In this document: positions 42,262 through 54,199 of the stretch, piece by piece
Layout of the letters: every line of letters begins with the position of its first letter
Position numbering within the stretch: the stretch's first letter is position 1
DNA from: Eutreptiella sp. 'Long Island Sound 2002'
Taxonomy: Eukaryota > Euglenozoa > Euglenophyceae > Eutreptiales > Eutreptiaceae
Assembly: GCA_964036045.1 (NCBI GenBank)
Contig: OZ038382.1
Coordinates: 102,302,357 to 102,366,356, forward strand
Reading direction: 5' to 3'
Length of the DNA: 64,000 bases
The notes under the pieces: model-generated
Seen by the model: only the letters and a program-made list of their open reading frames with translations
Databases searched by the model: none
What the model was told of the DNA's origin: nothing
Made by a program: the position numbers and the translations under genes

Positions 42262-42564
42262 CACTGAGACGCACTGAGGTACTGCTATCTTTTGAGGATA
42301 GCTATCAATCGTGTATGGGTGGATGCTTACCTTGATACCGGCGCTACAATCTCCCTAGTCTCCTCTAGGTTCGTACGCTATGGCGACCTAGTTCCCATGA
42401 ATACTTGTGGGGTAAAAACGGGAGAAGGGGGGGTCACTCTCACCGAAGGCCAGATAGAAGGAGTAGTGCAAGTGGGGGACCGAAATGTACTTCAAAAGTT
42501 TCAAGCGTTTGACACCGACACCTTTGAACCCGTATTAGGGATGGACTTCTTTGCGCAAAGGTAG
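42262..42564 (+). pseudogene. Protease of LTR-2
   Basis: After the target duplication the LTR-2 frame resumes: RIAINRVWVDAYLDTGATIS contains the catalytic DTGA of a retropepsin, and PVLGMDFF near the end is its second conserved block. Protease would process gag and pol. A TAG ends the frame at 42,562. The stop upstream (gag TAG) and the insertion separate it from gag. Confidence 0.8.
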
Positions 42565-43833
42565 TGGATAAAATATTTGTCGCTCCAAGAGCCCACTCAC
42601 TAGCTCTTTGTGAACGAAGAGCAACAATGGGAAGCAATACACTTCAAGGAGACAAAGTGTCCAAGACCTACGCTCAACACAATCAAGAGCTTTCGTTGGT
42701 ACTCAATAGTGTGGTCAAGCACGAGATTATCCTTGCTACGTTGAGCCTACACCGAACCGAGAACTACACTCTCGACTCCGCCGGCAAGCGTGATGCGTTT
42801 TGAGAACTTGGCCTCAACCCGAACACGTGGAACGGCGACTTTGTCGAACTCTTCGCGTCCAAAGAGAACGCCGAGTCAGAGTACTTTTGTACTCCCAAAA
42901 TAAAACAACAACACGTGGTTGCATGATTGGAGAAAGTTGGGAGCTTGGAAGATGCTCTATGCTAACCCCGGTTTCTCAAAAATACCCCACACGTTGGTGA
43001 AAGTCTATATAGACCAAGCTATGGTCAGTTTGGTTATTCCCGAATAGAAGAAGTGGGAAGAGAAAGAAAAGTTATGGGGGCCTTTACTCGAAACGTTGAC
43101 GGTGACAAAGTTGCTCTTACCTGACGTTCCTCCTTACCGACCTAACCCAGAAGAAGAGGTTTTGCCAAAGCCTCGTTGGCAAACCGCTTTGTACCCAGTC
43201 TCAGGGAAGAACGTGTACTCTAACCCCATGGAAAACGTGCCCGGGGAGATAAAGAAGTTCGCGCTAAAGCACCACCGTGGGTACGGAAAAGAAGAGATGA
43301 TGAAAAAGTTTCTGGACGTTGAAGAGCGCAAGGAAGAGAACAAGTTCGAGACGACTAAGTTCCAAGTCGAAGAAGTTGCTCAAGAAAGTCTGAAAGAGGC
43401 AAAAGAAACTCAAGAAGAGAGCGAAGAAATGTCCGACGAAAGCGGAAGTGTATCTGAAGCTCCTTGCGAGTCGACTATACCCTTTTCCAACCACTTCTAC
43501 ACCACTATGGATTACGACGACGTGGTCGCCAACCTATTCTTGGAAGAAGTAGAACCTCTTGAAGCTGCTACGATCTCTTCCAAAACTCCTAACACCGGAA
43601 ACCTTCTTTCACACGTTTTCGTACCACTTGATTTGATGACGAGCGAAGGAGACGAACGAGAACTCCGTCTCCTACACGCACGCCCGAGTAAAATTTCGTT
43701 CCCTTCTTCGAAAGAAGATTTGGAAGAAACTCGTCTCCTTCTACTAAATCAAATTGACAGACTCCAAAAACTGGAGTTAAAAGGAAAATTGGAGAGCATG
43801 GTCTACCTAGACGAGTACGACGGAGGTAAGTAA
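42565..43833 (+). pseudogene. LTR-2 pol region between protease and RT: FAS/NPxFS-type domain and acidic spacer
   Basis: In about 42,835-43,130, read over two frames with stops, the sequence gives FVELFASKENAESEYFCTP, then WRKLGAWKMLYANPGFSKIP and HTLVKVYIDQAMVSLVIPE. This copies the order seen in LTR-1 between protease and RT (DVFAS ... W ... strand KGILVIT). An NPxFS motif after an FAS strand recalls the NPPF/DPPY motif of N6-adenine methyltransferase-like domains described in some retroelements. After it comes a 245-codon acidic frame (43,096-43,833) rich in Glu/Lys, probably linker before RT. Function unknown. Confidence 0.55.
43605..43821 (+). repeat. Left copy of a ~217-bp direct duplication around insertion 2
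   Basis: CTTTCACAC to GACGAGTACGAC is repeated at 45,937-46,152 with about ten base differences and small indels. The pair encloses exactly insertion 2, so it acts like a very long target duplication. Confidence 0.88.
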
Positions 43834-45936
43834 GTAAGTAAGGGCGGCCGCGTCTGCAGTCTCATCTGAATATCTCCTCCCTTGTTTTACATGGTGGCCG
43901 CCTCTGGCGGGAAGGAGAGCTCTCCACCATCAGTTCCCCTGGCGACCCCTTTCTCACGTCACGGCCGAGAACCTCAAACAGGTTCCCTTGGGGCATGACC
44001 GGCGGTAGGTGTCCTTCAGTCGCTGCCCTCACGGTCTCGGATCCTTCTGGTCACCCATCGAAGGATCCTCCGGCCTTCCCCCCCTAGCACAGCCTTTTGG
44101 GCGCCTGCAGGCGGGTTTCCTGTGGATAGCCCTCGCCGACGGCGGAGCATTTCTCTCTGTCAACCACATTCCACCACTCCTCACCCCTCACGGGTTCGAG
44201 TACCCACTCGGCTCCCGGATGCACTCGGGTGTCGTCCATCCGTGGCTGGAGGCCAGGGAGCGACCCTTTCCAAGTTCCCCCAGGTCCCGCTCACGCGTGA
44301 ACCTACGTGTACTTAGGCCATTGACCCGGGGAACTCAGGGTCATCCCTCACCCCTGCAGACACCTCACGGCCGTCCCGGAGTCCAGGGCATTTTCCCGAC
44401 TTCCCTTGGCCAGGCTCCCCATGATGGGCCTATGGTTCACCACTCCATAGCGACTGGTTTCCCAATCCCAGGGGGCTGTTGCTTGGCGCTTTCGGTCTCC
44501 CATCCCATCCCTTGTCCGGTTCCCCGTTGCCACATCCCGTCACCGGCCCATTCTCAGCGTCCCGTGGTTTCCCTATCCCACTTGGCTGTTGTGCGGCCCC
44601 ATCCCATCCCTCATCCTGTGTTTATACCCTACCGGGCCGCCAGCAACCCTGTGGCGCAGGCCCACTGGATCCTCATCCATCCGGGGACCGTTTCGTGCGC
44701 CTAGCACGGGTTGCTCCCTTCCCACCCTCGCCCCTTTCCCCTGTGCTGCGTCCCGTCACCCTTCTCGGCCTGTTCCCCGCGCCCCGCACCTTCCCATTCA
44801 CCTGGGTCTGTTTTGTGGCCCTAGCCACACGCCCTTCTCTGTCCCGTCCCCTTTTCCCATCGTCCCGTGTTTATACCCCACCGGGCCGCCAGCAACACTT
44901 TGGCGCGGGCCCATTGGATCCTCTTCCATCCTGGGACCGTTTCGTGTGCCTAGCACTGGTCGCTTCCTTCCCACCCCCTTCCACTTCGGTGCTGTGTTTC
45001 CTTCGGGACCCGTGGTGGGTCCTTCTTCCTGCCCCGCGTCCCCCGGTACCCGTGCCTTTTCCCCACCTGGTCACCTGCTGTTGCTGGTTTTTTTTTCTCG
45101 CGCGCCACCCGCAGTCTCTCGTCTGCCCGTTTGCTCACTCCCGTCCCCCCGCTGCCTGCTGGCTCTGTGCTTTACGCCCTCCGGTGGTGCTGTGGGCTTT
45201 TTTTTTTGTCTGCCCTCCCTTTCCCGCTGTGCATCCTGCCTTGTGGTTCCCTCCTCCCTCCATGCACACACATCAGCACTGCACAGGTCATCTGGTCACG
45301 TCTCCCCTCGGTGCTCTTCGCCTGTCCCATCGCCCTGTTGGAGCGTGGCCCTTGGCGGTCCCCGGCCATGCCAGGTGGGCGCCCCTCCGTCGCGTCTCTC
45401 TCCTCTCTCCCCACTCTTCCCTCCCCTCCCTTCTGTCTCTTGTCTGCCCTCTTACTGTTGTTTTCCTGCTGCGTGTGCTCTCCGCTGGTCGTCCGTGCGC
45501 CAGGGCTGTATCTTGCGCGCTGTCACGCGCCTCAGGGCCTCCGCCCTGTCCTCCGACCTGTAGGCCGACTTGGGCGGCCTCCAGAGGTACCCCTCCGGGG
45601 GGACTCCCCCGTCGTCCGCTCCCGCCGGCCTCCCCTCCATCATTTCCCTGATGGTTGGGCGGGGCGGCCGGTACGGTTCAATGCGGGTCATCGGCATGGC
45701 GTTTCTCTGCGCGAGAAGAAGTGTACCTTTGTGCCTTTGTTGGCCCCCTGCTTGCCCCTCCTCCCGCGCGGCCCTGTCCCCTCTGTTTGACCTCTTTTGG
45801 GGTTTTTTGTTTGTCTTTTTTTTGGGTGCCCCTCTTGTCGCACTCTTCGCTGCTCACTCGCGCCCTGCGTGTGCCCCCTGCTCCTCTCTGCGTTACCCCC
45901 TGCCACGTCATGTCCTCCCTCCCATCCGGTTTCTCT
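43822..45936 (-). mobile_element. Retroposon-like insertion 2 in LTR-2, 2,115 bp, minus orientation
   Basis: Lies between two copies of the same 217-bp LTR-2 segment. On the minus strand its end is a (CTTA)4 run followed by CCTCC, comparable to the (CCTA)n tail of insertion 1 but with unrelated adjoining sequence, so it is another family. It is GC-rich; the plus strand is C/T-rich. A small minus-strand frame (45,697-45,452, 81 codons) starting MPMTRIEPYRPPRPTIREMM has ordinary composition and might be real; nothing else is recognisable. Confidence 0.65.
45452..45697 (-). CDS. Small unrecognised frame in insertion 2
   Basis: 81 codons, ATG to stop: charged, with YRPPRPTIREMM, GYLWRPPKSAYRSEDRAEAL and KIQPWRTDDQR. 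Its balanced composition differs from the surrounding low-complexity frames, which is the only support. Function unknown. Confidence 0.25.
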   Translation of the reverse strand: MPMTRIEPYRPPRPTIREMMEGRPAGADDGGVPPEGYLWRPPKSAYRSEDRAEALRRVTARKIQPWRTDDQRRAHAAGKQQ

Positions 45937-46152
45937 CTTTCACACTTTTCCGTACCACTTGATACGATGACAAGCGACGGAGACGAACGAGAACTCCGTC
46001 TCCTACACGCACGCCCTAGTAAAAATTCGTTCCCTTCTTCAAAAGAAGATTTCGAAGAAACTCGTCTCCTTCTACTGAATCAAATTGACAGACTCCAAAA
46101 ACTGGAGGTAAAAGAAAAACAGAAGAGCATGGTCTACCTAGACGAGTACGAC
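45937..46152 (+). repeat. Right copy of the ~217-bp direct duplication around insertion 2
   Basis: Counterpart of 43,605-43,821. After it the LTR-2 sequence carries on (TGAGAGGATTGG, an acidic frame), whereas the left copy is followed by the retroposon tail. Confidence 0.88.
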
Positions 46153-47881
46153 TGAGAGGATTGGACTGATTTTGATGTCGGCGAAGAATTGGTCATGCTG
46201 CACGAACTACACGAAGAATTGGAACAAGAGGAAGAAATTGAAGGAGAAGAAGAAAAGAAAAAATAAAGAAAGGATGATTTACGGCGGAAAGACATCAAGA
46301 GGCTAAGAAAGAAAGCCAAAGAAAAGAAGAAATTTGCCACCAAGAGAATCAGATGATTTTGGACCCCGACCAGGTCCTAGCCCTGAAGAGATTGACGGAG
46401 CGAGATGAAAAATCTAAGAAACAAGAATTAGGTGCGTCCGATCTACACGCATCTGAAGACTTCAAGATTTCGCTCAACAAAATGGACGTTAACGAGAGGA
46501 TCGAGAAAATCATCCTGCATTTTTCTGACATTTTTCGTCCGTTACCTCCACCTTGATCGCTGAAGAAACTCGTGACCATGGACCTGGAACTAGGGGAAGA
46601 ATTTCTCAAAGATCGCGTTCGATGTCGACCGTACCCAGCATCAAAAGATGACGTGGCTGAGATTACTCGCCAAATCAAGGAATGCGTGGAGGCCTGTTTG
46701 GTTTAGGAGTAGAAAAAGATGGACCATCCTAACCATTACAGTCCATGCTTCCTGGTGGCTAAACCGGGGGGCACTGCAAAAAGATCGGTGGTCGACTACA
46801 AAAAGGTCAACCAGAAAAGAAAACTGCACGGCGGTTTGCTCCCCCTGATGGAGAATACCGTAGAAACCAGTGCTATAGATACAAAATTAAATGGACAAGC
46901 GGTCCGGCTCCTGTCAGATTGAACTAACCGTGCGTGCCCAAGATCTAACGGCATTCATTGCTCCGGATGGACGGGTGTACAAATGGCGGGTAAAGCCATT
47001 TGGTATTGCTAATGTGCCGGCGTTGTTCCAGGAGCTGATGAATCAGTCAAGTCATCGCCCTGTGTAAATGACAACCGGCCGTCCAAGAGCTCCTACAGCG
47101 TGGTGCTGTCCTGGGGGCTCACATCGACGATGTCATCTTGGGGACGAACTCCATCGATGACCATCTCCTAGTACTCCGAGAATTCTGCACCGTCTGTCAA
47201 GAAAATCACCTACGCATCAAGCTGCAGAAATGCAAATTTCTCAAGACGGAAACAGACTACCTCGGATTCCACATCGGAGAATGGATTATGGAAACGGCAG
47301 GATCAGAAGATGAAGCCCCTGATAGACTTTGACCTCACGGATTCCATATCCAAAGCTGAAGGAGTTCAGAAAATCCGACAATTCATCGGATCCTGTAAAT
47401 TTTACAGGCAACATCTGCGGAATTTCACGGAAGCCAGCGCACCACTAAATGATCTCATGAAAAAGGCGACTCCCTGGCGCTGGGGACCTATTGAAAAGCA
47501 AGCAATCGAAGATGTCAAGCAGAAAATCTGAGAATGCCCAGTACTTGGAGTACCCCAACGTTACGGCAAGATGATTCTAATCACGGATGCCAGTAACGTT
47601 GCAGGAGGAGGCACATTACCAGAGTAGGAAGAGCTGACTACGCATCAATGTAAGGACATTGATTATCGCCTAAGAGTCCAAGGTGTCACAAGACAAGGAA
47701 TCGTGAAATCTGACCATGACACCCAGGAACAGCGCCTAGTTCCACTTGGCCACTGGAACTGGAACTGAAATTATCAGACCTACGAGCAGGACTTGTTAGC
47801 TGGAGTTCTAGTTTTGCCTAGTCAACACAGAATCCTGGGTACCAATCCCGTCACATGGCTATGTGATCAGGATTCCGTGAA
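46153..47881 (+). pseudogene. pol: LTR-2 pol: RT N-terminus, RT palm and RNase H, damaged copy
   Basis: From 46,353 the frame reads ERIEKIILHFSDIFRPLPPP, VRCRPYPASKDDVAEITRQI, NHYSPCFLVAKPGG and RSVVDYKKVNQK, the RT fingers. From 46,824 it parallels 54,915-55,976 with about a tenth of bases changed and several indels: VYKWRV, the IDD active-site region near 47,125, and RNase H-like TWLCDQDSV at the end. At least six stops or shifts. It is cut at 47,881 by insertion 3; the remainder of pol continues from 54,915. Confidence 0.8.
46824..47881 (+). repeat. Left copy of a ~1,060-bp direct duplication around insertion 3
   Basis: CTGCAC...CTCCCCCTGATGGAGAATACC to GATCAGGATTCCGTGAA recurs at 54,915-55,976. 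The two copies enclose insertion 3 exactly, as in the 217-bp case. Confidence 0.88.
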
Positions 47882-48126
47882 CAGCACAACATTACACCCC
47901 GGATCCCCCAAAACCACCACTTCCTCCTCGTCCTCATCCTCATCGACTTCCTCCACCTCCTCTCCCGACCCCCCCCCTCCCCGCTGACCTCATCCAGAAG
48001 GCCAGGGCCAAAGCCAAAGCTGCAGCCGCACGCAAAGCTGCTGGAGGCCCCGCGACCCCTGCGCAGGCAACCCCGGCACACCGGCAGCACACCGGGAACC
48101 CCCCCCCACCCAGCATCGGTGCCCTC

Positions 48127-49988
48127 TAACGCAGATTCGGCATACCTCCCTGCTGGCCACCAAGTGGCTTATTGAGAGGCTCGGCAACAGACAGGCAAGC
48201 CGCGCCGCAGGCGCCGCAAAAGGGGACGTGCAATCCCCGTGCCAGCGTCAGAGCAGAAAAAAGAAGGGACTCGCATATCCCGCCCGTTGATTACGAAATG
48301 TAAATACATTGTGTGTTTTGTATGCATTTTGATACATTCTGTCCTCTCTGCATTTTGCAGCTCAGGATGTGTCCGGGTGGGCAAGGCCCGTACAAGAATT
48401 TGTGCAACACTGAGCCAAAGCTGCGTAACAAGGTGTTTCTGCTCCGTGTCTTGTGCTGATGGAGGACAGCATTGGAGGATTTTCGAGAAGCCGGACTGAG
48501 TCATGAGTTTTGGAGAAAGTCAAAAAGGAGTTTCGAAACACAAAAAATAACGACGCAAAACAGTGGCTTTTGCAAGTGGTATGATTGAATGCAGCTAATA
48601 TCGGGCAAAAGGCCAGGAGGCCGGCGGTACCAGAGTGGGAGTCTAGCAGACCTCCCCGAACCCGCTTCAAAATTCTTGTACACCGACGTCCGCTCGTCCC
48701 AGCCCATACGTGGAGATATGCCGAGACGATCAGTGTCAGCGTACGTACCAGGGTTTACAGCAGATCGCGGCAGCGCCAGCGAAGGTCCCAGGCAGGCGCC
48801 ACCGTTGACGACGAGCCATTGCCAGCGTTGGCAGTGCTGCAGCAACGCGTGCGTGGCTGACGGCCGTCCCAGGAAATTCGGCAGCGTACTAGCGTCGAGT
48901 GCGACGCAGAACGATCGATCAGAAGTCCCAGCCCGGTGTACCAATTTGTTGGAGCCGCGTCAAGGCACAGAGGAAGGACTGGACGTGGGATTCCAGTTGA
49001 AGGCCACGGAGCGTGCGGCCGATGTCAAGACCTCGGGTGTTGCCCTCGACAGTGAGGAGCAGGCCCAAGACACAGAGCAAGGACCAGCGTATCAGGGCGC
49101 TGGATGACACCCGCACGGAGACTGGGTTTGGAGATAAGATCTGGTAAGGTTTTTTTTTAGCATCTGTGCGTGTATGGCCCAGATTGCCACATATATAGCA
49201 GGGATAGTTTCAGCAACGCCCCAGCGGCCAGGTGATGGCTTGAGTGACACCCTGGTTCTGCACTGTGCCGCTCGATTTCTGTACCCGTGCCTGGTGTACA
49301 CTGGCCATGGTGGTTAACCGTGTGCGTTTGGTTCACGGGGTGTCGAGTTGAATTTTTTTTTCCAGACAGATCAGCAGCGAGCCTCGCCTCTCCCTGGAGC
49401 AGTGTGTGTTGGCAAGTGGCCACACACCACTTTTAAGGAGGGGGGTGACGCAGATTTGGCATACCTCCCTGCTGGCCACCAAGTGGCTTATTGAGAGGCT
49501 CGGCAACAGACAGGCAAGCCGCGCCGCAGGCGCCGCAAAAGGGGACGCGCAATCCCCGTGCCAGCGTCAGAGCAGAAAAAAGAAGGGACTCGCATATCCC
49601 GCCTGTTGATTACGAAATGTAAATACATTGTGTGTTTTTTATGCATTTTGATACATTCTGTCCTCCCTGCATTTTGCAGCTCAGGATGTGTCCGGGTGGG
49701 CAAGGCCCGTACAAGAATTTGTGCAACACTGAGCCAAAGCTGCGTAACAAGGTGTTTCTGCTCTGTGTCTTGTGCTGATGGAGGACGGCATTTGAGGATT
49801 TTCGAGAAGCCGGACTGAGTCATGAGTTTTGGAGAAAGTCAAAAAGGAGTTTCGAAACACAAAAATCAACGACGCAAAACAGTGGCTTTTGCAAGTGGTA
49901 TGATTAGATGCAGCTAATATCGGGCAAAAGGCCAGGAGGCCGGCGGTACCAGAGTGGGAGTCTAGCAGACCTCCCCGAACCAGCTTCA
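48127..49988 (+). mobile_element. Small non-autonomous LTR element (TRIM/LARD-like) within insertion 3
   Basis: Two 543-bp direct repeats, 48,127-48,669 and 49,446-49,988, start TAACGCAG/TGACGCAG and end GCTTCA. A purine tract AAGGAGGGGGG lies immediately before the right copy, as expected for an LTR. The 776-bp interior codes for nothing recognisable. The left LTR has TA where TG is expected, probably a point change. Flanking bases (CCCTC/CCCCA) give no clear target duplication and no standard primer site follows the left LTR. Confidence 0.75.
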
Positions 49989-50770
49989 CCCCACATCTCT
50001 GGGACGGAGGCCTTCCTCAACCTCGAACCAGACCATAACCTCGAACCCGACCACAAACGAAAACTGGAACCCAAACGACAACACGGCCGGCAACAGCACC
50101 GTCAGCACCACCACCACCAAGAACATCACCAACACCCCCCCCACCACTCCACGCAGCCCCAAAAATGACAAAAGCTGCGGCGGCAGCAGAAGCGGCGCCG
50201 CCCTGACCCAAACACGAACCCAAACACAAGCCAGGACCCCGCACCCACCGCATCCCGGGCCCCGGTCCCCCCAGCGAGAGCCGCCACCACGGAGGCGGCC
50301 ACACAACACGACCCCATCCAAACCCCCACCACCACCGCCAGACCGACTGGGGACGTGGGATCCCTCGGCCTCGTTCGCCGTCAAGCCCAGCCCCAAACCC
50401 GCCCCTACTAACCACCAAGCAGTACAGCCCCAAGGGCTGCAAACAGTGCCCGACCCCCAAGCCCCAACGGAACGCCAAGGGATCCTAGGGGTATAACCAC
50501 AGCACCATCACCACCACCTCGGGCACCACTGCCACCAGCGCCCTCGCCACCACCACCACCCTCGGTCCCACCACCACCGACCCCAGCACTACCCCCACAA
50601 CCATCACTACCACTGCCCATCACCCTACCCCACCGGGCCACAACCCCCCGTGCACGAACAGGCACTGCGCATGGGATGGCACCACCACCCATCAGGCACT
50701 CCACTGCACTACCCCGCCTACCACCAGGGGATGCCCCCCCCCTACAAAGGACCGTATCTGCCCGGCCACC

Positions 50771-51865
50771 ATGTCCACGCCGAAGAAGCCCCCGAAGCCC
50801 ACCCCACCCAGGACAACCACTGGAACCCTACCAGCTGCCACCACCGCTGCCGCATCCACGTCACCTGGCGCCACGGCCCTACGCGGCAGATCCATGGACA
50901 GAGGGGGACCCCCCCCCAGTATCAGGCAGCACCACTCGAGGCCCTCCAGTCTGCCGCAAAGCCTCCTGACTGGCCCGACACGCCCCGCGATGAGACCTGA
51001 TCCCGCAAACGGCGGCGCTCCCGCCCCCCCCCCCCCCGCGCCACGTTCCTGCCCCCGGCTCTCACGCTCTCCGCAGCACCTTCGCGCCTCAACCTCTTAC
51101 TCGGGCCGCTCCTGCTCCCCGAGGCGCCGCCATGACCCCCCGGGGCCTTGCTCGCGCCATTTCCTCTCCCCCGAACACCACCACGCACGCCACCGCCGTC
51201 CGATGTCCACGTCCCCCTCCCCCCACGAACTCCACCGCGCTTCCCGGTCTTCGCGCCACTCATATGCGTCCCCCACCCCCAGCCCCTGCCACCGCCGCTC
51301 CCGCTCCCCCGAGCGCCACCACACGCCCCACCGCTGTCCCATGTCCGCGTCCCCCTCCCCCTACGAACAGCACCGCGCTTCCTGTTCCCCGCGCCACCAA
51401 CACGCATCCTCCACTCCCAGTTCCCGCCACTGCCGCTGCAGGACCTCGAGTTCGGAGCCCTCTCCCCCCGTGGCCCCCGCAGACCTCGCCTGGTGGTCCC
51501 CCTATGCCCTGCGGGAGCTCCGCCGCAGGGTGAGGTGGGCCGGGGGAGGGGGAAGGCGTGCGCGGATGCACATGATCCACACCTTCGAGGAGATCCGCAC
51601 CCACATCCCCGCCAACCCCAACGATACCGCCCCTGAGGCCGCCATGCGGCAGGCAGCATGGCAAGCCCTCCTCCAGGACGCGGTCCAGGGCCTCCGCACC
51701 CCTTACACCCCCGAAACCCTCCGCCGTTGGCTTCAGACCACCCACCCCCGGGACTGGGCCATCGGCGCCCAACAGTCCTCACCACCCCCCTACCACCACC
51801 ACAGCGGGAAGGGAAAGGGCAAAGGGAAGGCCCGCAGCAAGGGGGCGAGGAGAGGCCCAAGGTAG
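50771..51865 (+). CDS. SR-like, basic 364-residue protein of insertion 3 (ORF1-like)
   Basis: Starts ATG with STPKKPPKPTPPRTT. Residues ~60-235 are Arg/Ser/His/Pro-rich with two similar repeats (RRPMSTSPSPHELHRASRSS and HRCPMSASPSPYEQHRASCS), recalling RNA-binding SR-type regions. The C-terminal part looks globular: AWWSPYALRELRRRVRW, MIHTFEEIRTHIPANPND, RQAAWQALLQDAVQGL and ETLRRWLQTTHPRDW, then a GKGKGKGKARSKG tail. It could be the nucleic-acid-binding ORF1 product of the retroposon. No known domain recognised; the composition bias of the region lowers confidence. Confidence 0.4.
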   Translation: MSTPKKPPKPTPPRTTTGTLPAATTAAASTSPGATALRGRSMDRGGPPPSIRQHHSRPSSLPQSLLTGPTRPAMRPDPANGGAPAPPPPAPRSCPRLSRSPQHLRASTSYSGRSCSPRRRHDPPGPCSRHFLSPEHHHARHRRPMSTSPSPHELHRASRSSRHSYASPTPSPCHRRSRSPERHHTPHRCPMSASPSPYEQHRASCSPRHQHASSTPSSRHCRCRTSSSEPSPPVAPADLAWWSPYALRELRRRVRWAGGGGRRARMHMIHTFEEIRTHIPANPNDTAPEAAMRQAAWQALLQDAVQGLRTPYTPETLRRWLQTTHPRDWAIGAQQSSPPPYHHHSGKGKGKGKARSKGARRGPR

Positions 51866-54199
51866 CAGGCAGGCACCCACAGGGACAGGGCACCGAGGGC
51901 AACGTAACACGGGCGCAATGAACCACCGGAGGGCCAGACAAAGGAAAGGCCAGAGCCATGGCACTGGCAGAGAGGGCGCAACAGCGGTCACCAGGACGCA
52001 CGCGAAGGCAGGGCACGCGACACCAGAAGGACCAGCACTGCCCCACTCCCCGACCGAGTCGACACCGCACGACCCCCGGAGACGCAAGCCCGACAAGACG
52101 CGCCGCCGCAGCCCGGACCTGACGCAGCACGAACCGCAATGGGTCGAGCCCACGGGCCACCAGGGCTCCACACAGGGGAAGGAGGGTATACCCACACGGG
52201 GATAAGGGGCTACACCCAGCAGGGAACCACCAAAAACACTGCGCAGCGAGGCACCACATCCCAACTGCCATGTGACGACGCCGGCCACAGCAAGGGCCAC
52301 CAGACAGACGCAACGGCACGGGCAGCGGAGGGAGAAGGGAACACGGCCGCGGCACCCAGGAAGGAGGACGACAAAGAGGCGGTGGGACAGGACGGGACGG
52401 GACTCAACACACCCAAGGGGACCACAACACCCGGAACCTTGCACACCCCTAGGGGAAAGTAACCCCAGAAGACACGGGACCAAGGCACGGGCCCCAGGGG
52501 GGGCAACCCCGCGGACACCCGCCTGACCCGGCAACCCGAACGGCACACCCAGACCCCTGCAACACAGACTCAACGAGGGGCACCACACCTAACCGCGCCC
52601 CCAAGCCACCATCCGACTACATAACCTCGGCCCGCGTCCCACACAACAAAGCGGACCAGTCGAACCAGCCCTGACGCCACCCGACGCCGGCACAGAGGTA
52701 CAATGGGCCCGCCACACACCATGGCACAGCGAAACACGGCACAGCACGAGGCAACACAGCACACCGCAGCACAGCGCGCCACCGTGCAGCGTGCCGCGAC
52801 AAGGCGCCCTACTGCACGACACAGCACAGCACAACACAACGCGGCGCTGCACAGCACGGCGCAGCCCGCCGCATCACGGCGAGACACACCACGGCACGAC
52901 ACGGCACGGCATGGCACGACCCAGCAGAGCGCACCGCAGCACAGCACAGCAGAGCACGGCGCAGCACAGCAACGCACAACACAATACAACACGGCGCACC
53001 AAAGCACACGACAGCGCCAAAGCGAGCGACACTAACCGTGGGTCTAGCCCGAGCTAGGCCGCCCCACAATCTGGAAAGGTAAGGAAACGCGCCCACAACC
53101 GTGGGACACCGGCACACCAGCGGGCCACGCACGGGCTAGGGGCCACCACACGCCCGTCAGTAAACCCACCCCCCGACGGCGGCGGCCCACCCGCACAAAC
53201 CGCCACCAGAAAGTTAAACCCGGCACCGCAGAGGCGGGGGGACACGGGAGAACCCCTACCCGCCTTACCCATGACCTCAGGAAACCGGCTGGCGCCACCC
53301 CCCAACCGGCAGAGCCAACACCTACCCCGACAGCACGGGCCACCAGGCCAAGCGTGTACATACCCCACCTGACCAATGAGGCTGGGGCACGGCCTGCACC
53401 CACCTACAACACCAACACCGGCCCGGATAGCCACGGGGAATCCAGGCGTGCACCAGGCCGGGGAGGGCAGAGGGGAACAGGCAAACCCCCCCCCTCAAAA
53501 GAAAACAAAAATATAACGACCCGGAAGGTTGGGAACCCCCATCCAGCCACGAACGTGCACCCACCGGCTAACAGGAAAGAGGGAAAAAAGGGAGAGACAG
53601 ACACACAATCGCCAAGCCACACACCCACTGCACAAGAGGCGGGCAACCCCCCTAGCCAGGCAACGCTAAAGGCGACACCCACGGGGCCCCCGAAAGAACA
53701 CCGAGGGACCAGCCTGCCCAACCTGGTGACACCCAGCCAAAAGCAGCCGCCATTCACGACCACACGGCCGCCAAAGGGCTGGAGGAAAGGGCACCCCGGA
53801 CACGCTACCGCACAAGCCACCGGAGAAGTGGCAGGCCACCGGCCACACAGAAGTAAAAAAAAAGGCAAAACCCAAACGAAAGCAGGAGGAGGGGCGGAGA
53901 CAAAGGGGTCAAAGACCGGGACAGGCAACGGCAACCACCACAAAGCCGCAACGCAACAGGGCCGAGAACCGCACCAACAGACCCCCCCCGCAGCCAGGTA
54001 AAAGAAAAAAAAGAACGGGGGGGGGGAGAAACCTCGCCCACGGCGACCCCCACACAACCCCAGGCCACAGGCAGCCCCACCAGGTGGTGGCAGGACATGG
54101 ATTGAGCGCGCGCAAGAGGCCACACGCCCCAACACCCCAGCCAAAAATAGCAGGGTACAGGAAAAACCCTAACCCACACACATTAGCCACAAACCCGGG
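51866..54199. other. Low-complexity interior of insertion 3
   Basis: A/C/G-rich, T-poor plus strand; CAGCACAGC-type runs at 52,700-53,030, Pro/Lys/Thr-rich open frames at 53,354-54,001. No frame shows a recognisable domain, and the equivalent part of insertion 1 is similarly biased. No gene called. Confidence 0.5.

Noticed and set aside
52700-53035. Coding frame with Ala/Gln/His/Thr repeats
   Set aside because: The DNA is a degenerate CAGCAC/GCACAGC-type low-complexity run; complementary frames are open too.
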